The notes under the pieces are model-generated. The model saw nothing but the letters and a program-made list of their open reading frames with translations, made no database searches and was not told the DNA's origin. This document shows, in pieces, positions 30,612 to 39,688 of a DNA stretch of 64,000 nt (position 1 is the stretch's first letter; every line of letters starts with the position of its first letter). The DNA is from Verrucomicrobiales bacterium (GTDB taxonomy: Bacteria > Verrucomicrobiota > Verrucomicrobiia > Verrucomicrobiales > DEV007), in the NCBI GenBank assembly GCA_002698785.1, contig PAAG01000024.1:1-64000 (forward strand), given 5' to 3'. Position numbers and translations under genes: made by a program.

Positions 30612-30745
30612 CAGATTCTAGCAACGGTAAAGGGCCCGAAATAGCCGTAACACGCCGAACTGGCATCAAAATAATCGCTGCCGCCCTTCCCTCTCACCTT
30701 GCATTCAGTCGCCCGAGAGGCTTTCATTGCCCTTTGCGTTTCGTT

Positions 30746-31561
30746 GTGACCGAGCCCGATCCAGATAAATCTACCGCTACTGATTCCTCTTCCGATTCTC
30801 CAGAAGAGGAATCCGAGGATTGGACTGCCGAAGTCAACGGTTACAAGGTTGAGCTCGATATTTTCGAAGGTCCGATGGACCTGCTGCTCTACCTGATCAA
30901 AAAGGACGAGATCGACATTTACGACATACCGATCGAAAGCATCACAAAGCAATACATGGCCTACATGGAGACGCTGAAGATGCTGAACATCGGTTTGGCT
31001 GGCGAGTTCCTCGTGATGGCGGCCAATCTCTGCTACATCAAGAGCCGGATGATGCTGCCCAAGCATGTCCAACCTCCTGAGGAAGATGCGGACGAGGAGG
31101 ATCCCCGCTGGGACCTGATTCGCCAGCTCATCGAATATAAGAAATTTAAGGAGGCGGCCCGCCAACTCGGGGAAAAAGAAGAAAAGGCGCAGGACCAGTT
31201 CAAACGAAAACCAGACAAGATCGAGTCCAATGAGGACGAGAAGCGCCCTCTTTCCGGTGATCTCGGTATTTTCGACCTGATTCGGGCTTTCCAAAATATC
31301 CTTGATCGCTTTGAAGACGATGGCCTGGGAGAGATCATCGACGATAAATTCACGGTGAGTGATAAGATCGACCACTTGCTGGATCTCGTTCTGCCGGGTA
31401 ATTCGATCTCCTTCGCTTCGCTTTTTGAGGATGCGACCAGCAAGCACGAGATGATCGTGACATTCCTCGCGGTGTTGGAACTGATGAAGCTGAACTTTTT
31501 CCGCGTTCGGCAGGAAGTGATTCTTGGTGATATCGAGTTGCAGAGGAATGAACTGACGTGA
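30746..31561 (+). CDS. scpA: Segregation and condensation protein A
   Basis: ScpA is the kleisin of the SMC-ScpAB condensin that organises and segregates the chromosome. The N-terminal SMC-neck binding region has [22 protein letters not shown] and the C-terminal winged helix ends [17 protein letters not shown]. An acidic N-terminal tail of about 28 residues precedes the domain. I start at the GTG at 30746; a TTG four codons upstream is also in frame. It is followed after 64 bases by scpB, the usual partner. The smc gene is not in the window. Confidence 0.93.
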   Translation: MTEPDPDKSTATDSSSDSPEEESEDWTAEVNGYKVELDIFEGPMDLLLYLIKKDEIDIYDIPIESITKQYMAYMETLKMLNIGLAGEFLVMAANLCYIKSRMMLPKHVQPPEEDADEEDPRWDLIRQLIEYKKFKEAARQLGEKEEKAQDQFKRKPDKIESNEDEKRPLSGDLGIFDLIRAFQNILDRFEDDGLGEIIDDKFTVSDKIDHLLDLVLPGNSISFASLFEDATSKHEMIVTFLAVLELMKLNFFRVRQEVILGDIELQRNELT

Positions 31562-31625
31562 ACCAAAATCCACTTTCCATTCGGTATTTTCACGGCAGAA
31601 TACCCCCTCCCATTTTTTCCGGACA

Positions 31626-32441
31626 ATGGAGCTGATTCAAATCGTAGAAGCACTCATCTTTGCTGCCCCTGAACCGATTACCTCCGCTGAAATAGCGAAG
31701 GCAATTCGTCGTGCTGCCGTGGATAGCGTGCTGCCCGCCGCACGCGAATGGGAAAACATCACGCCCAAGAAGGTCGAGAATGTCATCGCAGAACTCGGTG
31801 AAAAGCTCGTCCAGACCCACTGCTCTTTCCAACTGCAGGAAGGTCCCAATGGGTGGCGTTTCGTCACGTGCAACGAGTATGCTGAGTGGATACGGGCTCT
31901 TCTTCCTGAGATGCGTCCGGAAAAGCTGAGCCCGGCAGCGCTTGAAACACTCGCTTTGATTGCTTATCGACAGCCAATCACAAAGGCGGACATAGAAGCA
32001 GTTCGCGGCGTCTCAGTAGACGGAACGATCAATAAACTGATCGACCGCAGCTTGGTCCGTGTCGGAGGACGAGCCGATCTCCCGGGACGCCCTATGCTCT
32101 ATGAAACGACCGAAGAGTTCATGGAACATTTTGGCGTGAAGGATCTTGATGACCTTCCCAATGCAGCCGAACTCCGCGTTGTCGAGCTGCCCACCGCCGA
32201 AGAAGAGGCCGGTGAGGAGAAAAAAGAAGAAGAGACACCTGCGGAAGAGGAAACCAAAGACGAATCGGAAGCGCCCACTGAAGAACCTTCGTCTGACGAG
32301 GCGGAGACCGACGAAACTCCCACCGATGACGTAACTTCTGAGGAAGAAGCATCGACCGAAGCACTAATTGATGAAGAGGCTTCGGAGGAATCTCCCGAAG
32401 AAGAATCAGACGAATCGAAAACGGAAGGGGCAGAAGCCTGA
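31626..32441 (+). CDS. scpB: Segregation and condensation protein B with acidic tail
   Basis: ScpB dimerises through winged-helix domains and binds the middle of ScpA. The recognisable domains span about residues 1-190 ([54 protein letters not shown]). The last 80 residues are an almost pure Glu/Asp/Ser/Thr/Pro tail, which is unusual in length and low in complexity; it is probably disordered. It follows scpA and precedes pheA by 10 bases, so the three may form an operon. Confidence 0.93.
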   Translation: MELIQIVEALIFAAPEPITSAEIAKAIRRAAVDSVLPAAREWENITPKKVENVIAELGEKLVQTHCSFQLQEGPNGWRFVTCNEYAEWIRALLPEMRPEKLSPAALETLALIAYRQPITKADIEAVRGVSVDGTINKLIDRSLVRVGGRADLPGRPMLYETTEEFMEHFGVKDLDDLPNAAELRVVELPTAEEEAGEEKKEEETPAEEETKDESEAPTEEPSSDEAETDETPTDDVTSEEEASTEALIDEEASEESPEEESDESKTEGAEA

Positions 32442-32451
32442 CATTTTCCTC

Positions 32452-33510
32452 ATGGATCTCGACGAACTCAGAGTAAAGATCGACGCAATTGACAGTGAAA
32501 TCATTCGCCTGCTCGGTGAGCGTGCCGACGTGGTACATGAAGTTGGCGTTGTAAAGAAAGCGAACGGCGAACAGATCTATCGCCCTGATCGGGAGAACGC
32601 TCTCCTTAATAGCCTAGTTGAGAAAGCGAAGGGCACACGTCTTCCCGAGAAGTCGATTCGAGCGATTTATCGCGAAATTATGTCCGCTGCGCTCGCGCTG
32701 GAGGAGGATCTTAAGATTGCTTACCTTGGACCAGAGGGAACATGGACCCACCAAGCCGCAATTGGGAAGTTTGGGCATAGTGTGAAGTACCTACCGCAGC
32801 CGAGCTTTGCCGATGTTTTCGAGCAGGTCGAACGACGTCGCGTCGATTACGGGGTGGTTCCCATCGAGAACTCTACTGAAGGTGCGGTGACTCATACCCT
32901 CGATCTTTTCGCAGATTCGCCACTGAAGATTTACGGCCAGGTACTGCTTCCTATCGAGAATAACCTGATGGCGAAATGTAAGCGCGAGGAGATCACCGAG
33001 ATCTACAGCCACCCGCAGATCATCGCCCAGTGTCGCGCGTGGTTGCAAAAGAACTTCAATGAGATCCAGCCGATCGAGAAATCCAGCTCTGCCGCGGCCG
33101 CTGAAATCGCCGCAGAGAAGCCCGGTGCTGCGATTCTAGGAAGCCGCCTCCTTTCCGAGATGTATGGACTCGAACTCCTGGAGGAATCGATCCAGGATAT
33201 CGCTAACAATACCACTCGCTTCCTCGTAATCAGTCATGACACGTGTCCGCCCACAGGCAATGACCGGACATCGATCATGTTCTCAGTCCGGGACGAGCCA
33301 GGTTCGTTGCACCGTGCGCTGGAGCCTTTTGAGAAGTTCTCGATCAACATGTCGAAGATAGAGAGCCGCCCATCCAAGCGGAGAGCATGGGAGTATTTCT
33401 TCTTTGTCGACCTTGCCGGTCATTGCGACGACCCGGATCTCTCTGACGTCATCAGCCAGCTCAGCCAGCACTGCTCTTTTGTGAAGGTGCTAGGTAGTTA
33501 TCCTGCGTGA
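32452..33510 (+). CDS. pheA: Bifunctional chorismate mutase/prephenate dehydratase
   Basis: The 352-residue P-protein of phenylalanine synthesis, which converts chorismate to prephenate and then to phenylpyruvate. AroQ-type chorismate mutase: residues 1-85 (LRVKIDAIDSEIIRLLGERA). Prephenate dehydratase: about 88-265 (AYLGPEGTWTHQAA; the catalytic NTTRF at 253-257). A C-terminal ACT domain (about 270-352) carries the ESRP motif (304-307) that binds Phe for feedback inhibition. I chose the ATG at 32452, where the mutase fold starts, over a frame that reads back into scpB. Confidence 0.95.
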   Translation: MDLDELRVKIDAIDSEIIRLLGERADVVHEVGVVKKANGEQIYRPDRENALLNSLVEKAKGTRLPEKSIRAIYREIMSAALALEEDLKIAYLGPEGTWTHQAAIGKFGHSVKYLPQPSFADVFEQVERRRVDYGVVPIENSTEGAVTHTLDLFADSPLKIYGQVLLPIENNLMAKCKREEITEIYSHPQIIAQCRAWLQKNFNEIQPIEKSSSAAAAEIAAEKPGAAILGSRLLSEMYGLELLEESIQDIANNTTRFLVISHDTCPPTGNDRTSIMFSVRDEPGSLHRALEPFEKFSINMSKIESRPSKRRAWEYFFFVDLAGHCDDPDLSDVISQLSQHCSFVKVLGSYPA

Positions 33511-33513
33511 GCA

Positions 33514-33535
33514 TTTCGCGGTCGATCCCGCGAAA
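33514..33535 (+). terminator. Candidate hairpin terminator after pheA
   Basis: TTTCGCGG and CCGCGAAA form an 8-bp stem with a 6-base loop immediately after the pheA stop. A run of T that a Rho-independent terminator needs is missing, so it may be a transcript-end stabilising hairpin or a Rho-linked end. Confidence 0.4.
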
Positions 33536-33706
33536 ATGATGGGAAAAGAGGGGAAAATCGGTTTTTGCCGGGAATCGCAGTCATTTTCTTTGTAACTTGT
33601 TTGTATTCAATCATTTTTCAATGTTGAGAAAATGATGGGAAATGTCTTTTTGGAGTTAGTCCAAATAGCCCAATTCCCTGCAATAACCCAATATTCAACG
33701 CGTTAC

Positions 33707-33765
33707 ATCAGAATTCAAAATGAGGGGATTATGCATGAGGATGCATGCAGTTTCCCTCTTCTGAT
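33707..33765. other. Nested stem-loop, possible structured RNA or DNA site
   Basis: Three nested inverted repeats can pair: outer ATCAGA/TCTGAT (33707-33712 with 33760-33765), middle GAGGGGA/TTCCCTC (33722-33728 with 33752-33758, one G:U), and an inner ATGCAT/ATGCAT hairpin (33731-33736, 33741-33746) with loop GAGG. It is in the middle of a 409-base gap without genes. Confidence 0.4.
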
Positions 33766-33919
33766 TTCAATTCGCTTACCTCAGGAAGCCTTGTGAAAGA
33801 GCTAGAAATTGCGACCAATCTTTCTCAGCCGCACAAGCTAACACTACCACAACACTAAAGAGATTTCCAGACAATTGGACTGCTACTGAATTTCAATCAG
33901 TTGCCTCAATTCTAGAACA

Positions 33920-34282
33920 TCACCCTTCCACAGGCAGCATGATCGGCGACCGGTAAGCCCCGTAGATTGCTATGGCGGCGCCTCCCACGAGCAGCAGGAT
34001 CAGCAAGATTCCGAATGCGACGTGATCATTTTCCTCCCAGTTGGATTTGGGATTTTCTTCGCAATCCCACGAGGCCCAGATGGTCCAGATCACCGGGATG
34101 AGGAGAAAAAGCAATGCCCACTGACGGACAAATTGGGCTTGTTTTGAGAATGCCTCTATGGGCAATAGATCCGGGTATCCCGAGTGCTTCATGAGCAATG
34201 CCACGAGCTGGAAGCCGAGGTAGATGACGAGCATTTGAACTGCCGCTACTCCGACAATCGATCGAACGAATGGGAATCTCAT
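33920..34282 (-). CDS. Small membrane protein, paralogue of the next gene
   Basis: A 120-residue protein with three hydrophobic helices. It shares IPVIWTIWASWD, an acidic EENDHVAFG segment and a hydrophobic last helix with its upstream neighbour, so the two arose by tandem duplication. I start at the ATG at 34282 (MRFPFVRSIVG), which lines up with the paralogue; a TTG seven codons upstream is possible. It is the last gene of the minus-strand glycan cluster. No family is recognised. Confidence 0.7.
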   Translation of the reverse strand: MRFPFVRSIVGVAAVQMLVIYLGFQLVALLMKHSGYPDLLPIEAFSKQAQFVRQWALLFLLIPVIWTIWASWDCEENPKSNWEENDHVAFGILLILLLVGGAAIAIYGAYRSPIMLPVEG

Positions 34283-34306
34283 GGCGCGAGGCTCTGCAAT
34301 CAATAT

Positions 34307-34675
34307 TCAGATATCTGTCGCCATGATGACGGTCTTCATCCTCGGCTGTGATGAGGTGATGAATACGACGACGAGAAAGATAGTCAGGCCAAGCAGGACC
34401 GTTCCAGTGGCCAAGTGATCTTTCTCTTCTAACACCGGGGTTTGACTGGCGTCCCAATCCCAGCTTGCCCATAGTGTCCAAATCATCGGGATTAAAACAA
34501 AGACAAGGCCCCAATGGCGAAAGAATAATCCAAACGGGTGAAACTGCCCGATCAATAGTTGGCCAGGGTATCCGTACGCTTTCATAACCACCCCCACGAC
34601 CATGAAGCAGACAAACCAGAGAACGATTTGCAGCAGGCCGAAAACTGCCACAGGGCCGATGAAGGGAATCCTCAC
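34307..34675 (-). CDS. Small membrane protein, paralogue of the downstream gene
   Basis: A protein of about 122 residues with three hydrophobic helices and the shared motif IPMIWTLWASWD, then EEKDHLATG. I start at the GTG at 34675 (MRIPFIGPVAV), which aligns with the paralogue's MRFPFVRSIVG. A longer frame from an ATG at 34813 would overlap the end of the glycosyltransferase-like gene and add residues that do not resemble the paralogue. Function unknown. Confidence 0.65.
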   Translation of the reverse strand: MRIPFIGPVAVFGLLQIVLWFVCFMVVGVVMKAYGYPGQLLIGQFHPFGLFFRHWGLVFVLIPMIWTLWASWDWDASQTPVLEEKDHLATGTVLLGLTIFLVVVFITSSQPRMKTVIMATDI

Positions 34676-34793
34676 AATTGGAGAGAGTATCAGAATTCTC
34701 TTTTGAGGAATAGAAGGAAATTCCACGGATTTTGCACGGCGGCCGCCTTGAAGGCGGAACCCATACTTATAAGTTCTCTCTTCGAGTGGGAGG

Positions 34794-36587
34794 TTATTCC
34801 TTTCTGGAACCAATCCGGCTTTTCCGCTTCTTCGATTTCTTTGGTTTCGGCGATCGGCGATTCCATTCCTCCAGCGCTATCGAGAAATCCTCTTCTGAAC
34901 GCTCCAATACAAGAAAGGTTTCGGCCTGGTGCACTTTAGCAATCCGCCCATCGAAATAGGTGGAACTCGGCCCCAGATTGCCAGCGGTGTTCGGATCTGT
35001 TCCTTTTCGCGTATTACTCCAGAACTCATCGTAGTTAGCTCTCATCCAGATGTAACGCCATGGCACTTCATCGAGGCGAACTCGATCGGTTCCCCAGCGC
35101 GTCCGGGATTTCAGGCTATCACCGTAAAATCTCATATTTTGGGCCAGGTCAGATTCTATCCAGGCGAGCGCAGCGTCGCGCGAAGCGCACATGTCCATCG
35201 CCCATGCTACTTCGCCGTCCGGATGGCGCGGGTGGTAATAGCACACGCTGAAGCCTTCTTCGAGAGCCGCCAATTCGCTTTCGACCTTTTCAACCTCTGC
35301 GAGGAATGCCCGGTTTTTCTGAATCTCGCCTCTATAGTATTCGAGACCGATTGCGGCAAATGCCACAACTCCAAACACAAAGAGTGATCGAACAAGTTTG
35401 GGCCAACGTGGTACCTCAATCACCATTGTGAGGCCGATTGCGAGCGTGCCACACAAAAGGTATCTCGGAGCGAAATGCTTGAGGGTAGCTGCAAGCGCGA
35501 GAAGAAATGTTACCGTGGCTGTCGCGATAAGAAACGCCTCAAGGTCGTTCCAACGCTTTACACGTTTTTTCCTTCGCACCAGTATTCCGATCAAGAGAAT
35601 GGAAAGCGGTATGAGTATGATGCCAGGATTCTCAAAAAGGAGACGTTCTGCATTCTGGATCATCTCGCCAGCGGATAAAACGGTCGCCTCTCCTGAACCG
35701 TAGCGACCGGAGTGGACCGCTATCCCCAAATGACGCGCGAACATCTCGCGTATCCCTTCGTGCCCGATGAAAATGAGGCAACCGAGATAAGCCGTTGCTA
35801 GCCCTACCGGAGTGGCAAGCGCTAGCATCCCGGTGAAACGGAAGAGAGGGGCTCGGCTTTCCCTACGACGTATCGCGATGAGGACCATTCCCATCGGAAT
35901 TGCTATCATCCAGACGAGATAGTTGAGTTTCACCAAGAACGCGAGACCGCCAATAATCCCGAAGCACAACACCGCAACCCAATAGGACCGAAAGGGACTC
36001 GGCGCTTCGCCAAGTCCACTTTTTCTGGAAAGGATCGCGAGTAGCCATGCGTAGCCAGCAAAGAGCGGCAGTGCGAAGGTTTCGTTTCCAAGCGAAACAT
36101 AGTAACGCCAGGATTCTGTGGAGCAGAGTGGTAACAGCAACGAACCCAGTAGGACTAACGAATCGGCACCGAACTTTCTACCAACACACCACCATGCTAC
36201 CATTCCGGCGATCGAAATTACCGTGGCGAACAGACAGGAAATAACAAAGAAACGGTTTGGATCGTCGAATACGATGGCAGCTCTCTCGAAGGCATCGGAA
36301 CCTTTTATTGTGGCGGCCCGAAAAGCGAGCCAGCTAACAAACTGATAAGGTATCCCGGGGTGCGTGTAGCGAAGCTGAGTCACTACGTTTCCTCTTGCTC
36401 CTCCAAAATTAATATCCCCTGCGAGACCATGTGAAAGTGATAGTGCCCCATAGTCATCGATGAACACGCTATCCATGGGGCGAACCACGTGCCACCCGGC
36501 GAGGATTAGGAAGGCCATGGCAAAAAGCGCTAAAGCTGCACCAGTTATGATCGGCCACTTGCCTCTCGCCTCTTTCCCCTCTCTCAT
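34794..36587 (-). CDS. Multi-spanning GT-C-like glycosyltransferase or membrane protein
   Basis: A 597-residue protein with about ten transmembrane helices and a soluble C-terminal third. The first loop after the first helix contains FIDDYGALSLSHGL; acidic residues here are catalytic in GT-C enzymes that use polyprenyl-phosphate sugars (GT39/ArnT-like layout). A conserved-family name is not certain. The start ATG overlaps the stop of the upstream FkbM gene (ATGA), so the genes are coupled. The context is a glycan-modification cluster. Confidence 0.6.
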   Translation of the reverse strand: MREGKEARGKWPIITGAALALFAMAFLILAGWHVVRPMDSVFIDDYGALSLSHGLAGDINFGGARGNVVTQLRYTHPGIPYQFVSWLAFRAATIKGSDAFERAAIVFDDPNRFFVISCLFATVISIAGMVAWWCVGRKFGADSLVLLGSLLLPLCSTESWRYYVSLGNETFALPLFAGYAWLLAILSRKSGLGEAPSPFRSYWVAVLCFGIIGGLAFLVKLNYLVWMIAIPMGMVLIAIRRRESRAPLFRFTGMLALATPVGLATAYLGCLIFIGHEGIREMFARHLGIAVHSGRYGSGEATVLSAGEMIQNAERLLFENPGIILIPLSILLIGILVRRKKRVKRWNDLEAFLIATATVTFLLALAATLKHFAPRYLLCGTLAIGLTMVIEVPRWPKLVRSLFVFGVVAFAAIGLEYYRGEIQKNRAFLAEVEKVESELAALEEGFSVCYYHPRHPDGEVAWAMDMCASRDAALAWIESDLAQNMRFYGDSLKSRTRWGTDRVRLDEVPWRYIWMRANYDEFWSNTRKGTDPNTAGNLGPSSTYFDGRIAKVHQAETFLVLERSEEDFSIALEEWNRRSPKPKKSKKRKSRIGSRKE

Positions 36588-37390
36588 GAAGTCACACTTT
36601 GTTTCTCCTGATCACCCGAAAGGCATGGATGAGTCAGGGTCAGATCGACGAATTTTTTGCTTTTAGACAGTTTCTCTATCAGCTTGTCAGATACGATTTC
36701 ACCATCGGTGGTTCTACATTTCCAACCAGCCTTCTCCATTTCTTCAAGAAATGAACGAGGGTCGTTACCTGCTTCATTTAGTCCGTGAGGCCAGAACTCC
36801 ATGCGAACAAGAAGTGGCCGGACCTGCCGAGTTAGAATCCCTGCCATCCCCCTGAGAACACCTGGCTCGTGCCCCTGCACATCGATCTTAATGAAGTCGA
36901 TTTGTTCTTCAATCGCCTCATCCAGGCGAACCAAACGGACATCTGCTCCCGCACCTCCACTCTCATCGAGTCGATTGTCGCCCGAATTGAATAGCCCGCG
37001 ACGGAGAGTAGCCAGCCCCGAATGATCGGCCACCGCTCCCTCTGTCACGGACACTGTAGCCCCGCTCTGGTTTCGCTCGCAGTTCCTTTGCAATGCACGG
37101 AAGAGGCGAGCATCGGGCTCGAAGGAGTGCACCTTGCCTGCTGGCCCGGCTAGCCGCGATATCTCGAGCGAGTATAGGCCTATATTCGCCCCTACATCGA
37201 CGCAGACCATTCCAGTTTGAACATTCTTTTTTAACCAAGAGCGACTCTCCTGCCCCATCGCCCCCATGACGTGTAACCACGCGTACAGGAGTCGATCAAA
37301 AGTTGGCACAACGACTCGAAATCCCCAAACGGGGACAACTATGGAAAAAGTCTCTGCTTTCTCGTTTAACCAACGAAGCACCGAAGCCAT
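36584..37390 (-). CDS. FkbM-family methyltransferase 1
   Basis: A 268-residue SAM-dependent methyltransferase of the FkbM family, which O-methylates sugars in polysaccharides and natural products. The SAM site is VCVDVGANIGLYSLE, followed by KVHSFEPD and the IDFIKIDVQGHE motif typical of FkbM enzymes. The ATG at 37390 shares its A with the upstream stop (TGATG). It is between the fusion gene and the GT-C-like gene. Confidence 0.87.
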   Translation of the reverse strand: MASVLRWLNEKAETFSIVVPVWGFRVVVPTFDRLLYAWLHVMGAMGQESRSWLKKNVQTGMVCVDVGANIGLYSLEISRLAGPAGKVHSFEPDARLFRALQRNCERNQSGATVSVTEGAVADHSGLATLRRGLFNSGDNRLDESGGAGADVRLVRLDEAIEEQIDFIKIDVQGHEPGVLRGMAGILTRQVRPLLVRMEFWPHGLNEAGNDPRSFLEEMEKAGWKCRTTDGEIVSDKLIEKLSKSKKFVDLTLTHPCLSGDQEKQSVTS

Positions 37391-38811
37391 CAGATAAATT
37401 TCAGCTTTCTTGCTGCGAAAAAGAGCATCCGAAACAAGAGAGCTCCATGGCGCCACCGGTCAATGTTTGTGGTTCCGTAAGTGCGCTCCTGATAGCGGAT
37501 GGGAATATCAACAATTTTCAGATTCATCTTACGAGCGCCAAAAATGAGATCAAAATCACCGAAGGGATCAAAGTTGCCGAAATAGGATCGGTTTTCCGCA
37601 ATTTGCTCGTAGTTGGTACGAAGAAGCACTTTCGTGCCGCAAAGTGTATCTTTCATTGGCTGCCCTACCAACCAGCTGAAAAGAATACCAAATAGCTTGT
37701 TGGCGCACATATTGAGAAACCTCATCGCTCTCTGCTCCATAGGATAGACGAGGCGAACTCCGTTGGCGAACTCCCCCACGCCAGACTGGATAACGCCGTA
37801 AAACTTAGGAAGGTCCTCCGGAGGAACAGTGATGTCAGCATCGAGAATCATCAAAATATCTCCGGTTGCGGCGGCAAAAGCATCTCGAACGGCGTTGCCC
37901 TTACCTTTACCCGACTGCTGCATGATTCGAATATTACGAGAGTCTTTGTGCTTCTCATATTCGCTTTGAATCACTTCCCAAGTGTCATCGGTCGAATTTC
38001 CCTCGATAAGAATCAATTCTGTTCCGAGCCCCATTTCGGGGGTTCTTTCGATGATCTCCGCAATGTGCCCTGATTCATTTCTGGCAGGAACCACTACGGT
38101 AACTGAATACTCTTTCTCTTTTTGCCCGGCAGGCCTGGGTCGCGCTACGCAAATGTTCGTCAGACAGAAAAATGGAAACAAGGGAGCCAGCATGCGATTC
38201 ATGACGAATCCAATCACAGGAATATTAAAAGGATCGAGAACCCTCGCTTCGCTCTCAAATACTTCCCATCCGGCCAACTCTGCGAGCATCCTTACATCCG
38301 CCACACTCAGCCAATTCGCCGGCGGTGTCTTGCGGCGCAATCCTAACATCGTTCCCAAAGCAAAGAAGGGACGCCAGAGGTTGTTGTAGATGTTGATTAC
38401 CATTCGCGTGCCGTCATGAGATACACGAAGCGCTTCTTCGAACATCTTCTGAACGTCTGCTGCAAGGTTTGCGGTCTCCGCGACGAGAATGTAATCGAAT
38501 GTTCCCTCCACTTCGAGAGCCTCACCCGGGCATTCCACAAATGTCCCCCTCGGTACACGCTCTTTGGCCTCGGCAATTCTTTCCGGAGAGATATCTACCC
38601 CTACGACATCTTCATTAGGCAGTTGTTCCAACAAACGTCCACTACCACAACCGATATCAAGAATGCGTGCGTCTTTCGGCACAACAAGACGGTAGTAATG
38701 CGCTAGCAGATTCTTGTACGCTCGCCCAGCGAATGAAATTTCGTTTCGATTCTTTGAATAGGTCTCGCGCGCCTGATCGAGGCGTTTGCGAGTGATAACT
38801 GACAAGCTCAT
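37390..38811 (-). CDS. Fusion of SAM methyltransferase and family 2 glycosyltransferase
   Basis: A 473-residue two-domain enzyme. Residues 1-225 form a class I SAM methyltransferase (ARILDIGCGSGRLLE, GxGxG at 54-58; VVGVDISPERIAEA). Residues 235-473 are a GT2 glycosyltransferase (VTVVVPARNESGHIAEII; GKGNAVRDAF; the metal-binding DAD at 324-326 in LILDAD-like MILDADITV) with DPM1/DolP-mannose-synthase-like features and no clear transmembrane region. The pair probably makes and modifies a lipid-linked or nucleotide-linked sugar. The layout of one protein suggests consecutive steps. Donor and acceptor are unknown. Confidence 0.88.
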   Translation of the reverse strand: MSLSVITRKRLDQARETYSKNRNEISFAGRAYKNLLAHYYRLVVPKDARILDIGCGSGRLLEQLPNEDVVGVDISPERIAEAKERVPRGTFVECPGEALEVEGTFDYILVAETANLAADVQKMFEEALRVSHDGTRMVINIYNNLWRPFFALGTMLGLRRKTPPANWLSVADVRMLAELAGWEVFESEARVLDPFNIPVIGFVMNRMLAPLFPFFCLTNICVARPRPAGQKEKEYSVTVVVPARNESGHIAEIIERTPEMGLGTELILIEGNSTDDTWEVIQSEYEKHKDSRNIRIMQQSGKGKGNAVRDAFAAATGDILMILDADITVPPEDLPKFYGVIQSGVGEFANGVRLVYPMEQRAMRFLNMCANKLFGILFSWLVGQPMKDTLCGTKVLLRTNYEQIAENRSYFGNFDPFGDFDLIFGARKMNLKIVDIPIRYQERTYGTTNIDRWRHGALLFRMLFFAARKLKFI

Positions 38812-38822
38812 GAAAAGAGGGT

Positions 38823-39677
38823 TTACGATAGACTTCTAGGAGCGGCGACCACGTTTATGCCACCACCTGGAGGGATGAGAGAGAGAATGTGCTCTATATC
38901 AGAACCGATTTCCCGCCCATCGAGAAACGTGAAGTTGTAATTCCGATTTAAGAAAAATTCAAGAATGTCGCTCACCGTGTGCCCATGCTCTATAGCAACC
39001 TCAGTGCAGAGTTCCACAACCACGGACGGTCGAAATCGATCAATGGACTCGCTGGCACCCTTAAGTACATCAAGCTCGTGACCATCCACATCGAGCTTAA
39101 TCAAGTCGAGTCTTTCTACTCCACGTTCCCTCAAAAATGAATCTAGATGGATTGAAACGGCGCCTGTCGTTTCTTTGAGGGAACCTCCATGCGAGGGATG
39201 GACATCATCACTTGCACCTAAGGGCCAACTTGAGAAGATCTCTTGTGGCGGTTCGAAGCCGGGTTCGGGAGCTAGAAAAGCGTGCAGGACCTCGACCGAA
39301 CCTTGAAGTGACGGGTTTAGCGCTAAACTGTTGCGGAGTTTTTCCACAGCAAAGCAGGTAGGTTCGAACGCGAAAACCTTTCCTTTAGCTCCCACGACCT
39401 GAGTCATCGCAAGAGTATGAATACCGACGTTTGCGCCAGCATCGACCGCAATACCGCCGGATGGTAGTAGCCTCTCCAACGCTTTCGTGAGATCCCTTTC
39501 ATAGCGACTAAGATAGACGGCGAAATCGATTCCTTCCCTAAGATCCAATGAATAGCGAATCGAGTTGCGAGTAAATACTCCTTGGTCAGGTTTGCCCAGG
39601 ATTGCTCGCCCTCCCAGAATGACTCGGTTGAGCAGAGTGGCAATGGTGAGCTTTGATTTGGTAGAAAGGCCGGTCAT
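38823..39677 (-). CDS. FkbM-family methyltransferase 2
   Basis: A 284-residue FkbM-type methyltransferase with GGIAVDAGANVGIHTLA as SAM site, GKVFAFEPT, and RLDLIKLDVDGHELDVLKGA. It lies 11 bases downstream of the SAM methyltransferase gene and 11 bases upstream of the fusion gene, so it belongs to the same operon. It is a different subtype from the FkbM protein at 36584 and probably methylates another position. Confidence 0.87.
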   Translation of the reverse strand: MTGLSTKSKLTIATLLNRVILGGRAILGKPDQGVFTRNSIRYSLDLREGIDFAVYLSRYERDLTKALERLLPSGGIAVDAGANVGIHTLAMTQVVGAKGKVFAFEPTCFAVEKLRNSLALNPSLQGSVEVLHAFLAPEPGFEPPQEIFSSWPLGASDDVHPSHGGSLKETTGAVSIHLDSFLRERGVERLDLIKLDVDGHELDVLKGASESIDRFRPSVVVELCTEVAIEHGHTVSDILEFFLNRNYNFTFLDGREIGSDIEHILSLIPPGGGINVVAAPRSLS

Positions 39678-39688
39678 TTTTGAGTTTT

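Larger units (their letters stand above)
33511..33919. other. Intergenic region after pheA with short repeats
   Basis: No plausible gene was found in this gap between convergent genes. It holds a hairpin next to pheA, a 14-base direct repeat AAAATGATGGGAAA at 33533 and 33629, and the nested stem-loop listed separately. It is AT-richer than its surroundings. Confidence 0.5.

Noticed and set aside
30611-31573. 320-codon frame antisense to scpA
   Set aside because: Shadow frame; repeats of His/Glu/Leu reflect reverse-complement coding bias.
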